A stretch of DNA of 64,000 bases from DASYPQ01 sp041488095 (lineage in GTDB: Bacteria > Planctomycetota > UBA1135 > GCA-002686595). The stretch lies in assembly GCA_041488095.1 (NCBI GenBank), contig JBGPOP010000009.1, forward strand, positions 60,408 to 124,407. Reading direction: 5' to 3'. Below the pieces are notes generated by a model that ran no database searches, had not been told where the DNA came from, and saw nothing but the letters and a program-made list of their open reading frames with translations. The position numbers and the translations under genes were made by a program. How positions within the stretch are numbered: the first letter of the stretch is position 1; every line of letters begins with the position of its first letter. Below, one piece after another: positions 53,425 to 61,066 of this stretch.

Positions 53425-54169
53425 GTTCCACGCGGGGAGGGGAGTTCCAGTCTTCTGGTCTTCCCTCCCTGCTCCTTCAAGCAAGCCGCTTCTACTCGCT
53501 CCAACAGGAAACCCCCCTCAGGAAACCGGGCCGCATCCGGCAGCGGTGGGGCAGCGTCACGAGCTGCTTCGGCCGGCAGAACCATGGGTTCCGTCCGCTG
53601 GTTCGAGGACGTCGTGCGAGGTTCCGAGCTCCAGCAAGGCCGGCCAGCATCCAGAACCATCGGGGGCAAGGCGAGTCTGGCGACCCCCGACGGTTCCGGA
53701 CGCAGGCCGGCAGCGCTTCAGTGAGACGCGGAGCCTGAGCTCAAAGTGGAGCGCTCTCCCTCGTCGCGCTCGAGCGGGAACATCGCGGCCACTTCTCTCG
53801 GCCGGCAGAGTGCTCCACGGTGCGAGCGAGGTCCATCCTCGGCGACTCGTCCGAGTTCTGACCCTTCCACTTCATCTCGTGCTCGTCCTCGCGCGGTCCG
53901 CGTCGCGCAGCTGAAAGCCGTCTCTGCACGCTGATACAAACCCGTCGAACTCTTGGCCTCCCAGCTTCGTCGGCGACGTCGCCCAGCAACTCCCTCGTGC
54001 TCACCGGATCTGTCTGCTCGCTGTTCAACCGCCTCCGACCGGAGCACTGCACTGAGGGGCTCGGGCAAACGCCCGCGCCAGCCTGCTGCTGTCACGTGCG
54101 CCTGCAAGCCTCGCCCACCGAAGGATTGTGCTCCAGGTGGAAGGCTGACGGTTCCGTCCTCTCGTCGAA
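53425..54169. other. 745-base hairpin-rich gene-free stretch
   Basis: No convincing coding sequence. Stable dyads occur, such as GGGAGG/CCTCCC arms with an inner CCAG-TCTT-CTGG hairpin near 53437-53470, and GAACC-n2-CGGGGG with CCCCCG-n2-GGTTC around 53660-53697. GGCCGGCAG occurs three times. It may be a smaller structured RNA or the remains of deleted genes. A long minus-strand frame across it is Arg/Ser-rich and antisense to the next gene, so it is not called. Confidence 0.4.
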
Positions 54170-54200
54170 GTTGACATTCAGCGATGCATGAAATGTCAAC
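54170..54200 (+). promoter_or_regulatory. leader inverted repeat GTTGACATT/AATGTCAAC
   Basis: Perfect 9-bp arms (54170-54178, 54192-54200) around a 13-base loop, followed within ten bases by the AGAGGAGAAA ribosome region of the gene at 54222. Lower in G+C than the other leader hairpins, so it may equally be a protein operator overlapping a promoter (TTGACA-like left arm). Confidence 0.65.
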
Positions 54201-54221
54201 CTTCAACAAGAGGAGAAACCT

Positions 54222-54491
54222 ATGAACAACGAGAGACAGAAACCGGTGCACGAGATCCGCGTGGGTCTCGTTCGCGCGAGCATCTGGCAGAACAAGACCG
54301 AGTACGGGGTTCGCCACAACGTGACCCTCGAGCGGCTCTATCCCGTCAAGCTCGACGAGAACCGACGCACTTGGAAGAGCACGAGCTCGTTCGGAAGGGA
54401 CGACCTGCTGATAGGCGCCAAGGTGTTGGACCTTGCGCACACGTGGATTCACTCCAAGCCCACCGAGCAATCGGAGGAATCGGCCGCGTGA
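54222..54491 (+). CDS. conserved small hypothetical protein, family A copy 2
   Basis: An 89-residue paralogue of the protein at 52724: IRVGLVRASIWQN, HNVTLERLYPVK, STSSFGRDDLLIGAKVLDLAHTWIH. GAGGAG ribosome site upstream. Stands alone between a leader repeat and a downstream stem-loop, i.e. a one-gene unit. Function unknown. Confidence 0.75.
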   Translation: MNNERQKPVHEIRVGLVRASIWQNKTEYGVRHNVTLERLYPVKLDENRRTWKSTSSFGRDDLLIGAKVLDLAHTWIHSKPTEQSEESAA

Positions 54492-54499
54492 TTCCCGCC

Positions 54500-54523
54500 G
54501 GAGCGCCTCACTCGAGGCGCTCC
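54500..54523 (+). terminator. stem-loop after family A copy 2
   Basis: Perfect 9-bp stem GGAGCGCCT (54500-54508) and AGGCGCTCC (54515-54523), nine bases after the stop codon. Only a weak T stretch follows (ACTTTG), so termination may be incomplete or may act as a 3' stabiliser. Confidence 0.55.
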
Positions 54524-54744
54524 ACTTTGCGCAAGGGCCCCGGAGGCGGATGAGGTCTCTCGACATCTTGAACTAGCTCGGCACTCAAGCTCGGACAGGC
54601 AGGGCCAGCACCACCGAAGTCCGGTCACGGTCTGCGGTTCGCAAGTGTCGCTTCGTCGTCGAGACCTCGATGCCCGGCTGGCTGTCGCTCTTGACGTTCT
54701 TTCCTCGCGTTGTCTTCGCCTGTTCCTCGTTCGCGCGCGCGGCG

Positions 54745-54770
54745 CATCCGCCACTGCTTGTGAGCGGATG
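54745..54770 (+). promoter_or_regulatory. leader hairpin upstream of sigma-like gene
   Basis: CATCCGC (54745-54751) and GCGGATG (54764-54770), 7 bp, ending ten bases before the GAAGGAGG ribosome site of the sigma-like gene. The weakest of the series. Confidence 0.5.
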
Positions 54771-54796
54771 GCCGCTCTTCGAAGGAGGAACAATCA

Positions 54797-55564
54797 ATGC
54801 CGAGAACAACGCGAGATGAAGAACCACCAGTAGAGCCACCACCAGTCGAGGCTCGCGACGAGCTCGCGGGCCAGCGCCTCACGCCCCTGCCGGCGGGCCT
54901 GAAGAATGAACTCGGCGACCGCACGGAAGCTGAACTGCTCGGCCTCATGTCGATGCAACACCTCGACCCGGACCCGGCTCGCGATGCGTGGGCTGAGATG
55001 TACCGCCGCCACTCGCGCTACGTCGCCGCCGTCGTCACACGAGCATTCGGCGAGCGCACCCGCGATGCGGACGTCCTGTCTGACATCGTGAGCGACGCAT
55101 TCCGGACCGTGTTCGACTGGGCCGGCAGGCACGGCTCCGGCGAGGATCTCACCGACCGGTTCGCTGCACCCGACCGCGATGCGATTCGACGCAAGGTGCT
55201 TGGGTTCCACGCGGTGGTCGCAAGACGCCTGGCCACGCGCAGCTTCGCCGTTCATGATCGCGGGCCGCGCGAGTTCACGCACAGCGACATCGAGCAGGTC
55301 GCTTCTGCTTCCGAGGAGGATGCCGAGCCTCCACCAGCGACCGAGCGCTCGAAGCTCGATGCAGTGCTCGAGCTCTTGAGCTCCGATGAAGCTGAAGCAC
55401 TACGAGTCAGTCTTCCTTGGTACCAGCCGGAGACTGGAGAGTTCGCCTTCCCTCGAGGCGAAGCGGCCAAGGTCGCGGCCACTCTCGGCATCACACCCGA
55501 AGCGCTCCGTCAACGCCGCTACCGTTCACTGAAGCGCCTCCATTCACTTCTCCGGAGCTCGTGA
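54797..55564 (+). CDS. sigma-70/ECF-like factor
   Basis: A 255-residue protein; start supported by GAAGGAGG. After a 40-residue Pro/Glu-rich lead, the segment WAEMYRRHSRYVAAVVTRAFG through DVLSDIVSDAFRTVFDW resembles sigma region 2, and AKVAATLGITPEALRQRRYRSLKRLHSLL at the C-terminus is a clear region 4 helix-turn-helix. It may redirect RNA polymerase to the element's genes. The long linker and divergence in region 2.4 leave open a sigma-derived DNA-binding protein instead. Confidence 0.72.
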   Translation: MPRTTRDEEPPVEPPPVEARDELAGQRLTPLPAGLKNELGDRTEAELLGLMSMQHLDPDPARDAWAEMYRRHSRYVAAVVTRAFGERTRDADVLSDIVSDAFRTVFDWAGRHGSGEDLTDRFAAPDRDAIRRKVLGFHAVVARRLATRSFAVHDRGPREFTHSDIEQVASASEEDAEPPPATERSKLDAVLELLSSDEAEALRVSLPWYQPETGEFAFPRGEAAKVAATLGITPEALRQRRYRSLKRLHSLLRSS

Positions 55565-55786
55565 GTCTGCCGCTCGAACCGCGGGTCTAGGGTGTCTTCT
55601 TCGAGCTCGCACTGAAGGAGAGCTTCCTCGCTCGGGGCCCTCACTCTTGTCGAGCTTCGTTTCCATCGCTCCGCCGCACGGGCGCGAGAGAGGAGGAGGC
55701 CGCAAGGCTTCGCGCCGCACGCGCGTCACTCGGCCTTGCACTTGGCCTCACTCTCGAATGCCCGCGCCCGTGGCCGTCGGCCTCCA

Positions 55787-55824
55787 GGTTTCGTTTCGCA
55801 ATCGCTTGCGAACGAAACGAAACC
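55787..55824 (+). promoter_or_regulatory. 11-bp leader hairpin touching a ribosome site
   Basis: GGTTTCGTTTC (55787-55797) and GAAACGAAACC (55814-55824) form an 11-bp stem, with an inner GCAA-TCGC-TTGC mini-stem. AGGAGG begins two bases after the right arm. Confidence 0.75.
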
Positions 55825-55835
55825 AGGAGGCAACT

Positions 55836-56147
55836 ATGGAAACGAAGCTCGACAACAACAAGAGGAACCCCTTCGCGAGGAAGCTCTCCTTCCCGCTCGG
55901 CGAGGTCTCCGTCACTCTCAGAGCGCAGCAAGCACTCAACCCCGCCGACATCGTCACAGGTGTCACGCGGCATGCACGCGGCGACTGGGGCGAACTCGGC
56001 GACGCCGACTGGCAGGAGAACGACGAATCCATCGAGAGCGGCTTTCAGCTCATCTCGGAATACGCAGCGAAGGACGGCACGCGATTCCTCGTCATCACCG
56101 CGGGCGACCGTTCATCGACGACGGTGCTCCTTCCAGAGGAGGACTAG
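55836..56147 (+). CDS. conserved plasmid/ICE-associated protein, copy 2
   Basis: A 103-residue paralogue of the protein at 51785: both begin METK, both carry RHxRGDWGEL, and both end in a TTxLLPxE block (here VITAGDRSSTTVLLPEED). Start has AGGAGG upstream. Leads a chain of closely packed small genes (56150, 56338, 56605). Function unknown. Confidence 0.8.
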   Translation: METKLDNNKRNPFARKLSFPLGEVSVTLRAQQALNPADIVTGVTRHARGDWGELGDADWQENDESIESGFQLISEYAAKDGTRFLVITAGDRSSTTVLLPEED

Positions 56148-56149
56148 CC

Positions 56150-56341
56150 ATGGGCGAAGAGAAGCTCCGCAGCTACACCGTTCACGTGCGCGAGACGCGC
56201 ATCTTCTGGGACACCGTCGAGGTGCAGGCATCGAGCGAAGAGCAGGCCTGCGAACTGGCCTTGGAAGAGTTCCAGGTCGACTGGTCCGACTCGGAAGAGG
56301 TCGACATCACGACGTCCATCATCGCCGGGAGGAAGCCATGA
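56150..56341 (+). CDS. DpnD/PcfM-like small protein
   Basis: A 63-residue protein two bases after the preceding stop. RSYTVHVRETRIFWDTVEVQASSEEQACELALE is the pattern of the short DpnD/PcfM-like domain found on conjugative elements, whose role is unknown. The acidic C-terminal half ends in TTSIIAGRKP. Its stop overlaps the next start (ATGA). Confidence 0.72.
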   Translation: MGEEKLRSYTVHVRETRIFWDTVEVQASSEEQACELALEEFQVDWSDSEEVDITTSIIAGRKP

Positions 56342-56595
56342 GCAACGTGGACAAGTTCCTCGAAGGCGTTCTCGAAGGCCTCCTCTGTCGGGTCGGCGGC
56401 CTTTCCCCGAAGCGAGCGCGGACGGAAGCGCGTGCGTTGCTCGACGAGAACCTTCTCACCTTGGACGACGTGCTCGAAGCCTTTCTCGGCGAGCCGCGCG
56501 TCTGCCCACACTGCGGTGTTGCCTGGCTCGATTGCGGCACGCGAGAGGCTGGAGACAGCCGCGGCAGCATCCACGTTTGTGAACACTGCGCTTGA
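56338..56595 (+). CDS. small zinc-ribbon-like hypothetical protein
   Basis: An 85-residue protein translationally coupled to its neighbour by a 4-base overlap. A helical N-terminal half (LEGVLEGLLCRVGGLSPKRARTE) is followed by two Cys pairs, CPHCG and CEHC, that probably hold one zinc. Not recognised beyond this. Confidence 0.68.
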   Translation: MSNVDKFLEGVLEGLLCRVGGLSPKRARTEARALLDENLLTLDDVLEAFLGEPRVCPHCGVAWLDCGTREAGDSRGSIHVCEHCA

Positions 56596-56604
56596 GGTGC
56601 CCAC

Positions 56605-57351
56605 ATGGAAGGAAAACCGCCACCAAGACATCCCGATACGTCCCCTCCGCGAGGAGCTGACTTCGAACCGCCACCATCCGACCGCGAGGATGTTCGACGC
56701 CTCTACTCCCCCGACCCGAACCTCGGTTCTGTGGTCTCTTACCCGTCCCGTTGCCGAGCCTGGGGCGATAGCCGCTACCGAGGGAACTGCGACGGCACCC
56801 TCTTCAAGGAGCTGCTCCTGCGCTACCGACCGAAGACCGTCGCCGACCCGATGATGGGGTCTGGCACGACGAGAGACGTCGTCGAAGGCCTGAACCACCA
56901 GACGGGCTCGGCCATCCGGTACTTCGGAGCCGACCTTCGCACCGGGTTCGACCTGGAACGTGACCCGCTGCCGGGCCCCTTCGACTTCATCTGGCTGCAC
57001 CCGCCGTACTGGAACATCGTCGACTACTCGCAGGGCGACCCCCGCGACCTGAGCCAGACGCCAGAGTGGCCGGAGTTCTGCATGCGACTCTCGGCCTGCC
57101 TGCTTCGATGCGTCGGAGCCCTCGAACCAGGCGGCCACCTCGCTGTTCTCGTCGGCGACATCCGCAAGCGTGGTCGGTACTACTCCATGCCCGCGGAAAT
57201 CCTCAGCCACCGAGGAGCGTTCGGGGAGCTGCGAGCCGTCCTCATCAAGGTGCAGCACCACTGCACTTCCGACCGCAAGGCCTACGCACCCTTCGCCGAC
57301 CCACCCATCCGTCACGAGTACTGCCTCCTCTTCCGCAGGCCCGCCTCCTAG
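56605..57351 (+). CDS. orphan DNA methyltransferase (amino-methylase type)
   Basis: A 248-residue DNA methyltransferase. The SAM motif is DPMMGSGTTRDVV and the catalytic motif IV is LHPPYWNIVDYS, i.e. HPPY in place of the commoner DPPY/SPPY, so it is an N4-cytosine or N6-adenine methylase of the beta/gamma-like order. No nuclease partner lies nearby. Its place just before the transfer genes suggests that it modifies the element to evade restriction in new hosts. Confidence 0.83.
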   Translation: MEGKPPPRHPDTSPPRGADFEPPPSDREDVRRLYSPDPNLGSVVSYPSRCRAWGDSRYRGNCDGTLFKELLLRYRPKTVADPMMGSGTTRDVVEGLNHQTGSAIRYFGADLRTGFDLERDPLPGPFDFIWLHPPYWNIVDYSQGDPRDLSQTPEWPEFCMRLSACLLRCVGALEPGGHLAVLVGDIRKRGRYYSMPAEILSHRGAFGELRAVLIKVQHHCTSDRKAYAPFADPPIRHEYCLLFRRPAS

Positions 57352-57471
57352 CTTCGCCCAGGCTCCGTTTGCGTCGCTGTCCAGGGCATCGGTGAAGGCT
57401 GGTGCCCTTGTCCCGTTCATCGCTGCCAAACTCGCCGGGTCGAGGTCCTCGGTCCCGGCTTCACACCCGAT

Positions 57472-57608
57472 GCACCATGGTGCGAGGAGTCAAGTTTCTT
57501 GCTCGCTTCAACGTCTTGAGAAGATCCAACTTAGGGATGTCTCACTCACCAGACAGGAGCCCCATCGAAGCGAGCAGAAGTCCACTCGCTACCCTAGGTT
57601 CTGTCTGG
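57472..57608. other. putative origin of transfer
   Basis: The 280-base gap upstream of the mobilisation genes contains a palindrome GCACCATGGTGC (57472-57483) and nested inverted repeats: CCAGACAG (57549-57556) with CTGTCTGG (57601-57608), enclosing AGCGAG (57569-57574) with CTCGCT (57585-57590). Nested repeats directly before relaxase genes are typical of oriT. No nic site can be assigned by eye. Confidence 0.45.
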
Positions 57609-57631
57609 CGTCCACCTGTCTGAGGCTACGC

Positions 57632-57958
57632 ATGCCCTCCCGTGACTCGAAGACCCTGACGTTCCGCATCAGCGGAGCACCACTCGAACGGCTCGGCCGC
57701 GAAGCAGCGGAGCTGAGGATTTCCCGTTCCGAGAGGGCTCGCCAGATCCTCCTCGCCGCTCTCGGTGACGCGCTCCAGCGGGAGATTCTCGGGAGCACAC
57801 GCGAGACCCTGACCGCCGTGCACGGGCTTCGAGAGGACGTCGCAAGGACCCTCGTCTCGGTAATCGACACTCTCCAGACGGACCCCGGAACCGGCGTCAA
57901 ACGTCACAGTACCGAGCAGGTCCGGGAAATGGTCGGTCGCTACCTCAGGAGGCCATGA
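57632..57958 (+). CDS. mobilisation accessory (MobC-like, RHH) protein
   Basis: A 108-residue protein with a ribbon-helix-helix-like N-terminus (TLTFRISGAPLERLGREAAELRISRSERARQI) as in relaxosome accessory proteins that bend oriT DNA and help the relaxase. A long helical segment follows. It ends directly at the GTG start of the relaxase. A general transcriptional repressor is the alternative. Confidence 0.72.
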   Translation: MPSRDSKTLTFRISGAPLERLGREAAELRISRSERARQILLAALGDALQREILGSTRETLTAVHGLREDVARTLVSVIDTLQTDPGTGVKRHSTEQVREMVGRYLRRP

Positions 57959-60454
57959 GTGCTGTCGCTCGCGAAGATGGTCGCCGGCCAGGAGGAGTAC
58001 TACCTGGACCTCGCCCGCGAGGACTACTACCTCCTCGGAGGGGAGCCCCCCGGCCAATGGCTCGGCAGGGGAGCCCGGGCGTTGGGCCTCGATGGATCGG
58101 TCGGGAAGGACGACCTTCGCCGTCTCATGGAGGGGCGCTCGCCACACGACGGCGAACCCCTCGGCCAGGTTCAGGAGTACCAAGACGGGCGAGCCCGGAC
58201 CGTCGGGTTCGATCTCACATTCAGCGCGCCGAAGTCGATCTCGGTCCTCTGGAGTCAGGCATCTGAGGAACTTCGCGCAGCCATCGAACGGGCCCACTTC
58301 GAGGCGGTCCGAGAGGCAATCTCCTACCTCGAGGACACCGCCTCCATCACAAGACGAGGCCACGGCGGACGAGTGATCGAACCAGCCGAACTGGTACTCG
58401 CCGTCTTCGAGCATGGTACGTCCCGAGCTCAGGATCCACAGCTCCACTCCCACTGCCTGCTCCTGAACTGCGTTCGGCGTGCTGACGGATCCTGGGGAGC
58501 CATCCGATCGCAGGACATCTTCGATCACAAGATGGCCGCTGGCACCCTCTACAGAATCGGCCTCGCAAAGGGATTGAGAGACCTCGGCTTTGACCTTCGC
58601 GCCGAGAAGACCTGGTTCGAGGTCACAAGTGTGCCGGAACGTGTAGCTGACTTTTTCTCCAAGCGCAGAAACGAAATCGAGGAGGTCCTCTCCAGCCGCG
58701 GACTCTCGGGGCCGGTGGCAGCAGAAGCCATCGCTCGCACAACGCGACAGGTGAAGGAGCACGTGGCCCGCGAGGAACTCTTCCCGCTGTGGCAGCGCCT
58801 CGGCAAGGAGCAGGGCTTCGGGCCCGAGCAGGCTGCCGCGGCGAAGCAGCCTCATGTTCTGCACGCGGGTCGGATCGCCGAAGCCGTGGTTCCAGAAGCT
58901 CTGAAGGAGCTTACGGATTCCGACTCGGCCTTCCGAGAACTCGACCTCGTTCGCCGAGTGGCGGAGAAGGTGCAGGCTCACGGAGTGGCGCCTTCCGAGG
59001 TGCTCAGCATCGTCCGTCGATTCCTCGCGACCTCCGAACAAGTCGTGCCGCTGGGTGTGGGGCAGATGGGCTACCCGCTCTACACATCCGTGGATCTGCA
59101 TAGAACGGAGCGCGCGTTCCTCACCGCCGCAGAGGGGCTCCATGCGTCGACGCGCCATGCCATTGGCGCGCCCGTCATCGAACGAGTCCTCGAGCGCTTC
59201 TCTCACCTCAGCGACGAGCAACGCCAGGCGGTCCGGCATCTGACTGAGCCGGGCGGGCTCCGACTTCTCTCGGGCATGGCAGGTTCAGGAAAGACGACCG
59301 CGCTTGCCGCCGCTCGCGAGATCTGGGAGAGCGCCGGCCTCAAGGTGTTCGGGACAACACTCTCCGCTCGTGCAGCGCAGCAACTCGAAGCAGGTTCCGG
59401 CATCAGGAGCTCCACTATCGAGAGCCTGCTCTGGGCGTTCTCTGCAACTCCCGACCACGCATCGAAGTCCGCACGCCTCAAGCTCGACGACCGAACTGTC
59501 CTAGCGATCGACGAGGCCGGAATGGTGGGCTCGCGCCACCTCGCGCGTCTGCTCGAAGCAGCGGAGAAGGCGGGTGCCAAGGTCGTCCTCGCAGGCGATG
59601 CAGCGCAGCTTCAGAGTATCGATGCCGGCGGCGGATTCCGCGCGCTGCTGAATCGGCTTGGCGGAGCGGAGCTTCGCGAGCTCATGCGCCAACGTGCCGA
59701 CTGGGCGCGCAGTGCCGTCTTCGAGTTTGCCGAAGGGGATTCTCGTGCCGCACTCTCGCGGTACGCGATGGAAGGGCATCTTCACGTGCAGCGGTCCCGC
59801 GATGGAGCCATCTCCGCTCTTGTCGCCCGATGGAACGTCGAGCGGACGGCTGACCTCGCGCAGACGCTGATCCTCGCGGGCACGAACCGGGAAACCGCGG
59901 AACTCAATAGGCAGGCGCAGCAAGCACGTCTGCACGGCGGGGAACTGGGCCGGTCTCTCTCGCACAAGGAGCATGTGTTCCACGAAAGAGATCGAGTCGC
60001 CTTTCATGTCAACCTCCGACGTCTCGGCGTGAAGAACGGCGACTTCGGAACCGTCGAGCAGATCCAGGACGACATCCTTCATGTGAAGCTTGATCGCACA
60101 GAGAACACGCCGGAAGGCCTACGGCATGTGCGCGTCAGCCTTCGAGCACAGGACCTCACCGTCAACGCATTCGGAGAACAGAAGGACCTCCTGCGCGTTG
60201 CCTACGCGACTACAGTCCACAAGGCCCAGGGCGCCTCGGTCGAAAACGCCTTCGTACTCGCCGGTGGCTGGATTCAAGACCGCGAGCTCGCATACGTCCA
60301 GATGTCTCGGGCGAAGGGGGCGACGCGCATCTTCTGCGACGAGGACTCCGCTGGCGAGGACTTGACCGAGCTCACTCGTGCCATGAACCGATCGCGAGAG
60401 AAGATTCTGGCACACGACCACCAGCTCACCATTAGCCAGCAGCTCGCACCATGA
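57959..60454 (+). CDS. MobF-family conjugative relaxase-helicase
   Basis: An 831-residue TrwC/TraI-like protein. GTG 57959 gives the family's N-terminus (MLSLAKMVAGQEEYYLDL). The tyrosines at 14-24 are the candidate nicking residues; FDLTFSAPKSISVLW and HGTSRAQDPQLHSHCLLLN (three-His metal site) complete the relaxase domain. A RecD-like helicase follows: GMAGSGKTTALAAA, AIDEAGMVGS, ATTVHKAQGAS and YVQMSRAKG. It nicks oriT, stays bound to the 5' end and unwinds the transferred strand. Shorter than TraI but complete in motifs. Confidence 0.93.
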   Translation: MLSLAKMVAGQEEYYLDLAREDYYLLGGEPPGQWLGRGARALGLDGSVGKDDLRRLMEGRSPHDGEPLGQVQEYQDGRARTVGFDLTFSAPKSISVLWSQASEELRAAIERAHFEAVREAISYLEDTASITRRGHGGRVIEPAELVLAVFEHGTSRAQDPQLHSHCLLLNCVRRADGSWGAIRSQDIFDHKMAAGTLYRIGLAKGLRDLGFDLRAEKTWFEVTSVPERVADFFSKRRNEIEEVLSSRGLSGPVAAEAIARTTRQVKEHVAREELFPLWQRLGKEQGFGPEQAAAAKQPHVLHAGRIAEAVVPEALKELTDSDSAFRELDLVRRVAEKVQAHGVAPSEVLSIVRRFLATSEQVVPLGVGQMGYPLYTSVDLHRTERAFLTAAEGLHASTRHAIGAPVIERVLERFSHLSDEQRQAVRHLTEPGGLRLLSGMAGSGKTTALAAAREIWESAGLKVFGTTLSARAAQQLEAGSGIRSSTIESLLWAFSATPDHASKSARLKLDDRTVLAIDEAGMVGSRHLARLLEAAEKAGAKVVLAGDAAQLQSIDAGGGFRALLNRLGGAELRELMRQRADWARSAVFEFAEGDSRAALSRYAMEGHLHVQRSRDGAISALVARWNVERTADLAQTLILAGTNRETAELNRQAQQARLHGGELGRSLSHKEHVFHERDRVAFHVNLRRLGVKNGDFGTVEQIQDDILHVKLDRTENTPEGLRHVRVSLRAQDLTVNAFGEQKDLLRVAYATTVHKAQGASVENAFVLAGGWIQDRELAYVQMSRAKGATRIFCDEDSAGEDLTELTRAMNRSREKILAHDHQLTISQQLAP

Positions 60455-61065
60455 ACGGCAACGAACAGTGGGAGACGCCGCCCATGGCTCAAGAAGTGCG
60501 CATTCACGACGCCTCAACCCCGCCCGGCGGGGTTGGCGACGACTACCTCAAAGATTTATGGATCGACGGAGTCCGCAACCCATACAAGCTCCGCCTGCTG
60601 ATCCTCCTCGCGTGGACGAGCTCGCTTCTTCTCTATGGGGTAGCGGCATTCGTCATTGTTCTTATCGGTAGTTCACAATCCACAACCGACACTCCTCCCC
60701 TCACGCTTGCCGGAGCCAGCGCTGCGCTCGTCTGTCTCTGCCTGGCCCCCTTGCATTTCATTGGCAGCTCACGAATGGGTTTTGTGAGCCCGGGTCACTT
60801 GCTCTGTTTGGCGTTCCGGGGGCCGATCAAGTACGGAGTTGCCGCCTTGGCGACTGTATTGGCCGTGCTTGCGGTGGGTGCGTTCATGGAGGCCTACAAG
60901 TGGTTAGCGGCCGTGCCCATTCTCACGCTACTCGCCTCACTGAAGTTCTTCCCGATCTGGTACGACCGCTACATGTTTCCTCGATTCGCACGCGCCCGCC
61001 CCCGCCCGGCCCCTCCGTCACCTTTGAGGCCAGACTTCGAGCGCTTACGACAGCCTCCCACCTAG
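60451..61065 (+). CDS. multi-pass membrane protein of the transfer operon
   Basis: A 204-residue protein overlapping the relaxase by four bases (ATGA). About four transmembrane segments are visible (LLILLAWTSSLLLYGVAAFVIVL, LTLAGASAALVCLCLAPL, YGVAALATVLAVLAVGAF, LAAVPILTLLASLKFFPIW). Its C-terminus is Pro/Arg-rich. Coupling ATPase follows at once, which itself lacks membrane helices; this protein may supply the membrane anchor for it. Confidence 0.75.
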   Translation: MNGNEQWETPPMAQEVRIHDASTPPGGVGDDYLKDLWIDGVRNPYKLRLLILLAWTSSLLLYGVAAFVIVLIGSSQSTTDTPPLTLAGASAALVCLCLAPLHFIGSSRMGFVSPGHLLCLAFRGPIKYGVAALATVLAVLAVGAFMEAYKWLAAVPILTLLASLKFFPIWYDRYMFPRFARARPRPAPPSPLRPDFERLRQPPT

Positions 61066-61066
61066 A

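Noticed and set aside
53718..54566. 282-codon minus-strand frame
   Set aside because: It is antisense to the family A gene, crosses the leader repeat and is Arg/Ser-rich with no motif.
46420..55824. Integron cassette array with attC sites between small genes
   Set aside because: The inverted repeats lack the conserved attC outer core sequences, differ completely from each other, and no integron integrase is present; the 54170 repeat resembles the core only in reversed orientation.
57626..59239. 537-codon minus-strand frame
   Set aside because: It lies opposite the relaxase gene, whose catalytic motifs and start are unambiguous.
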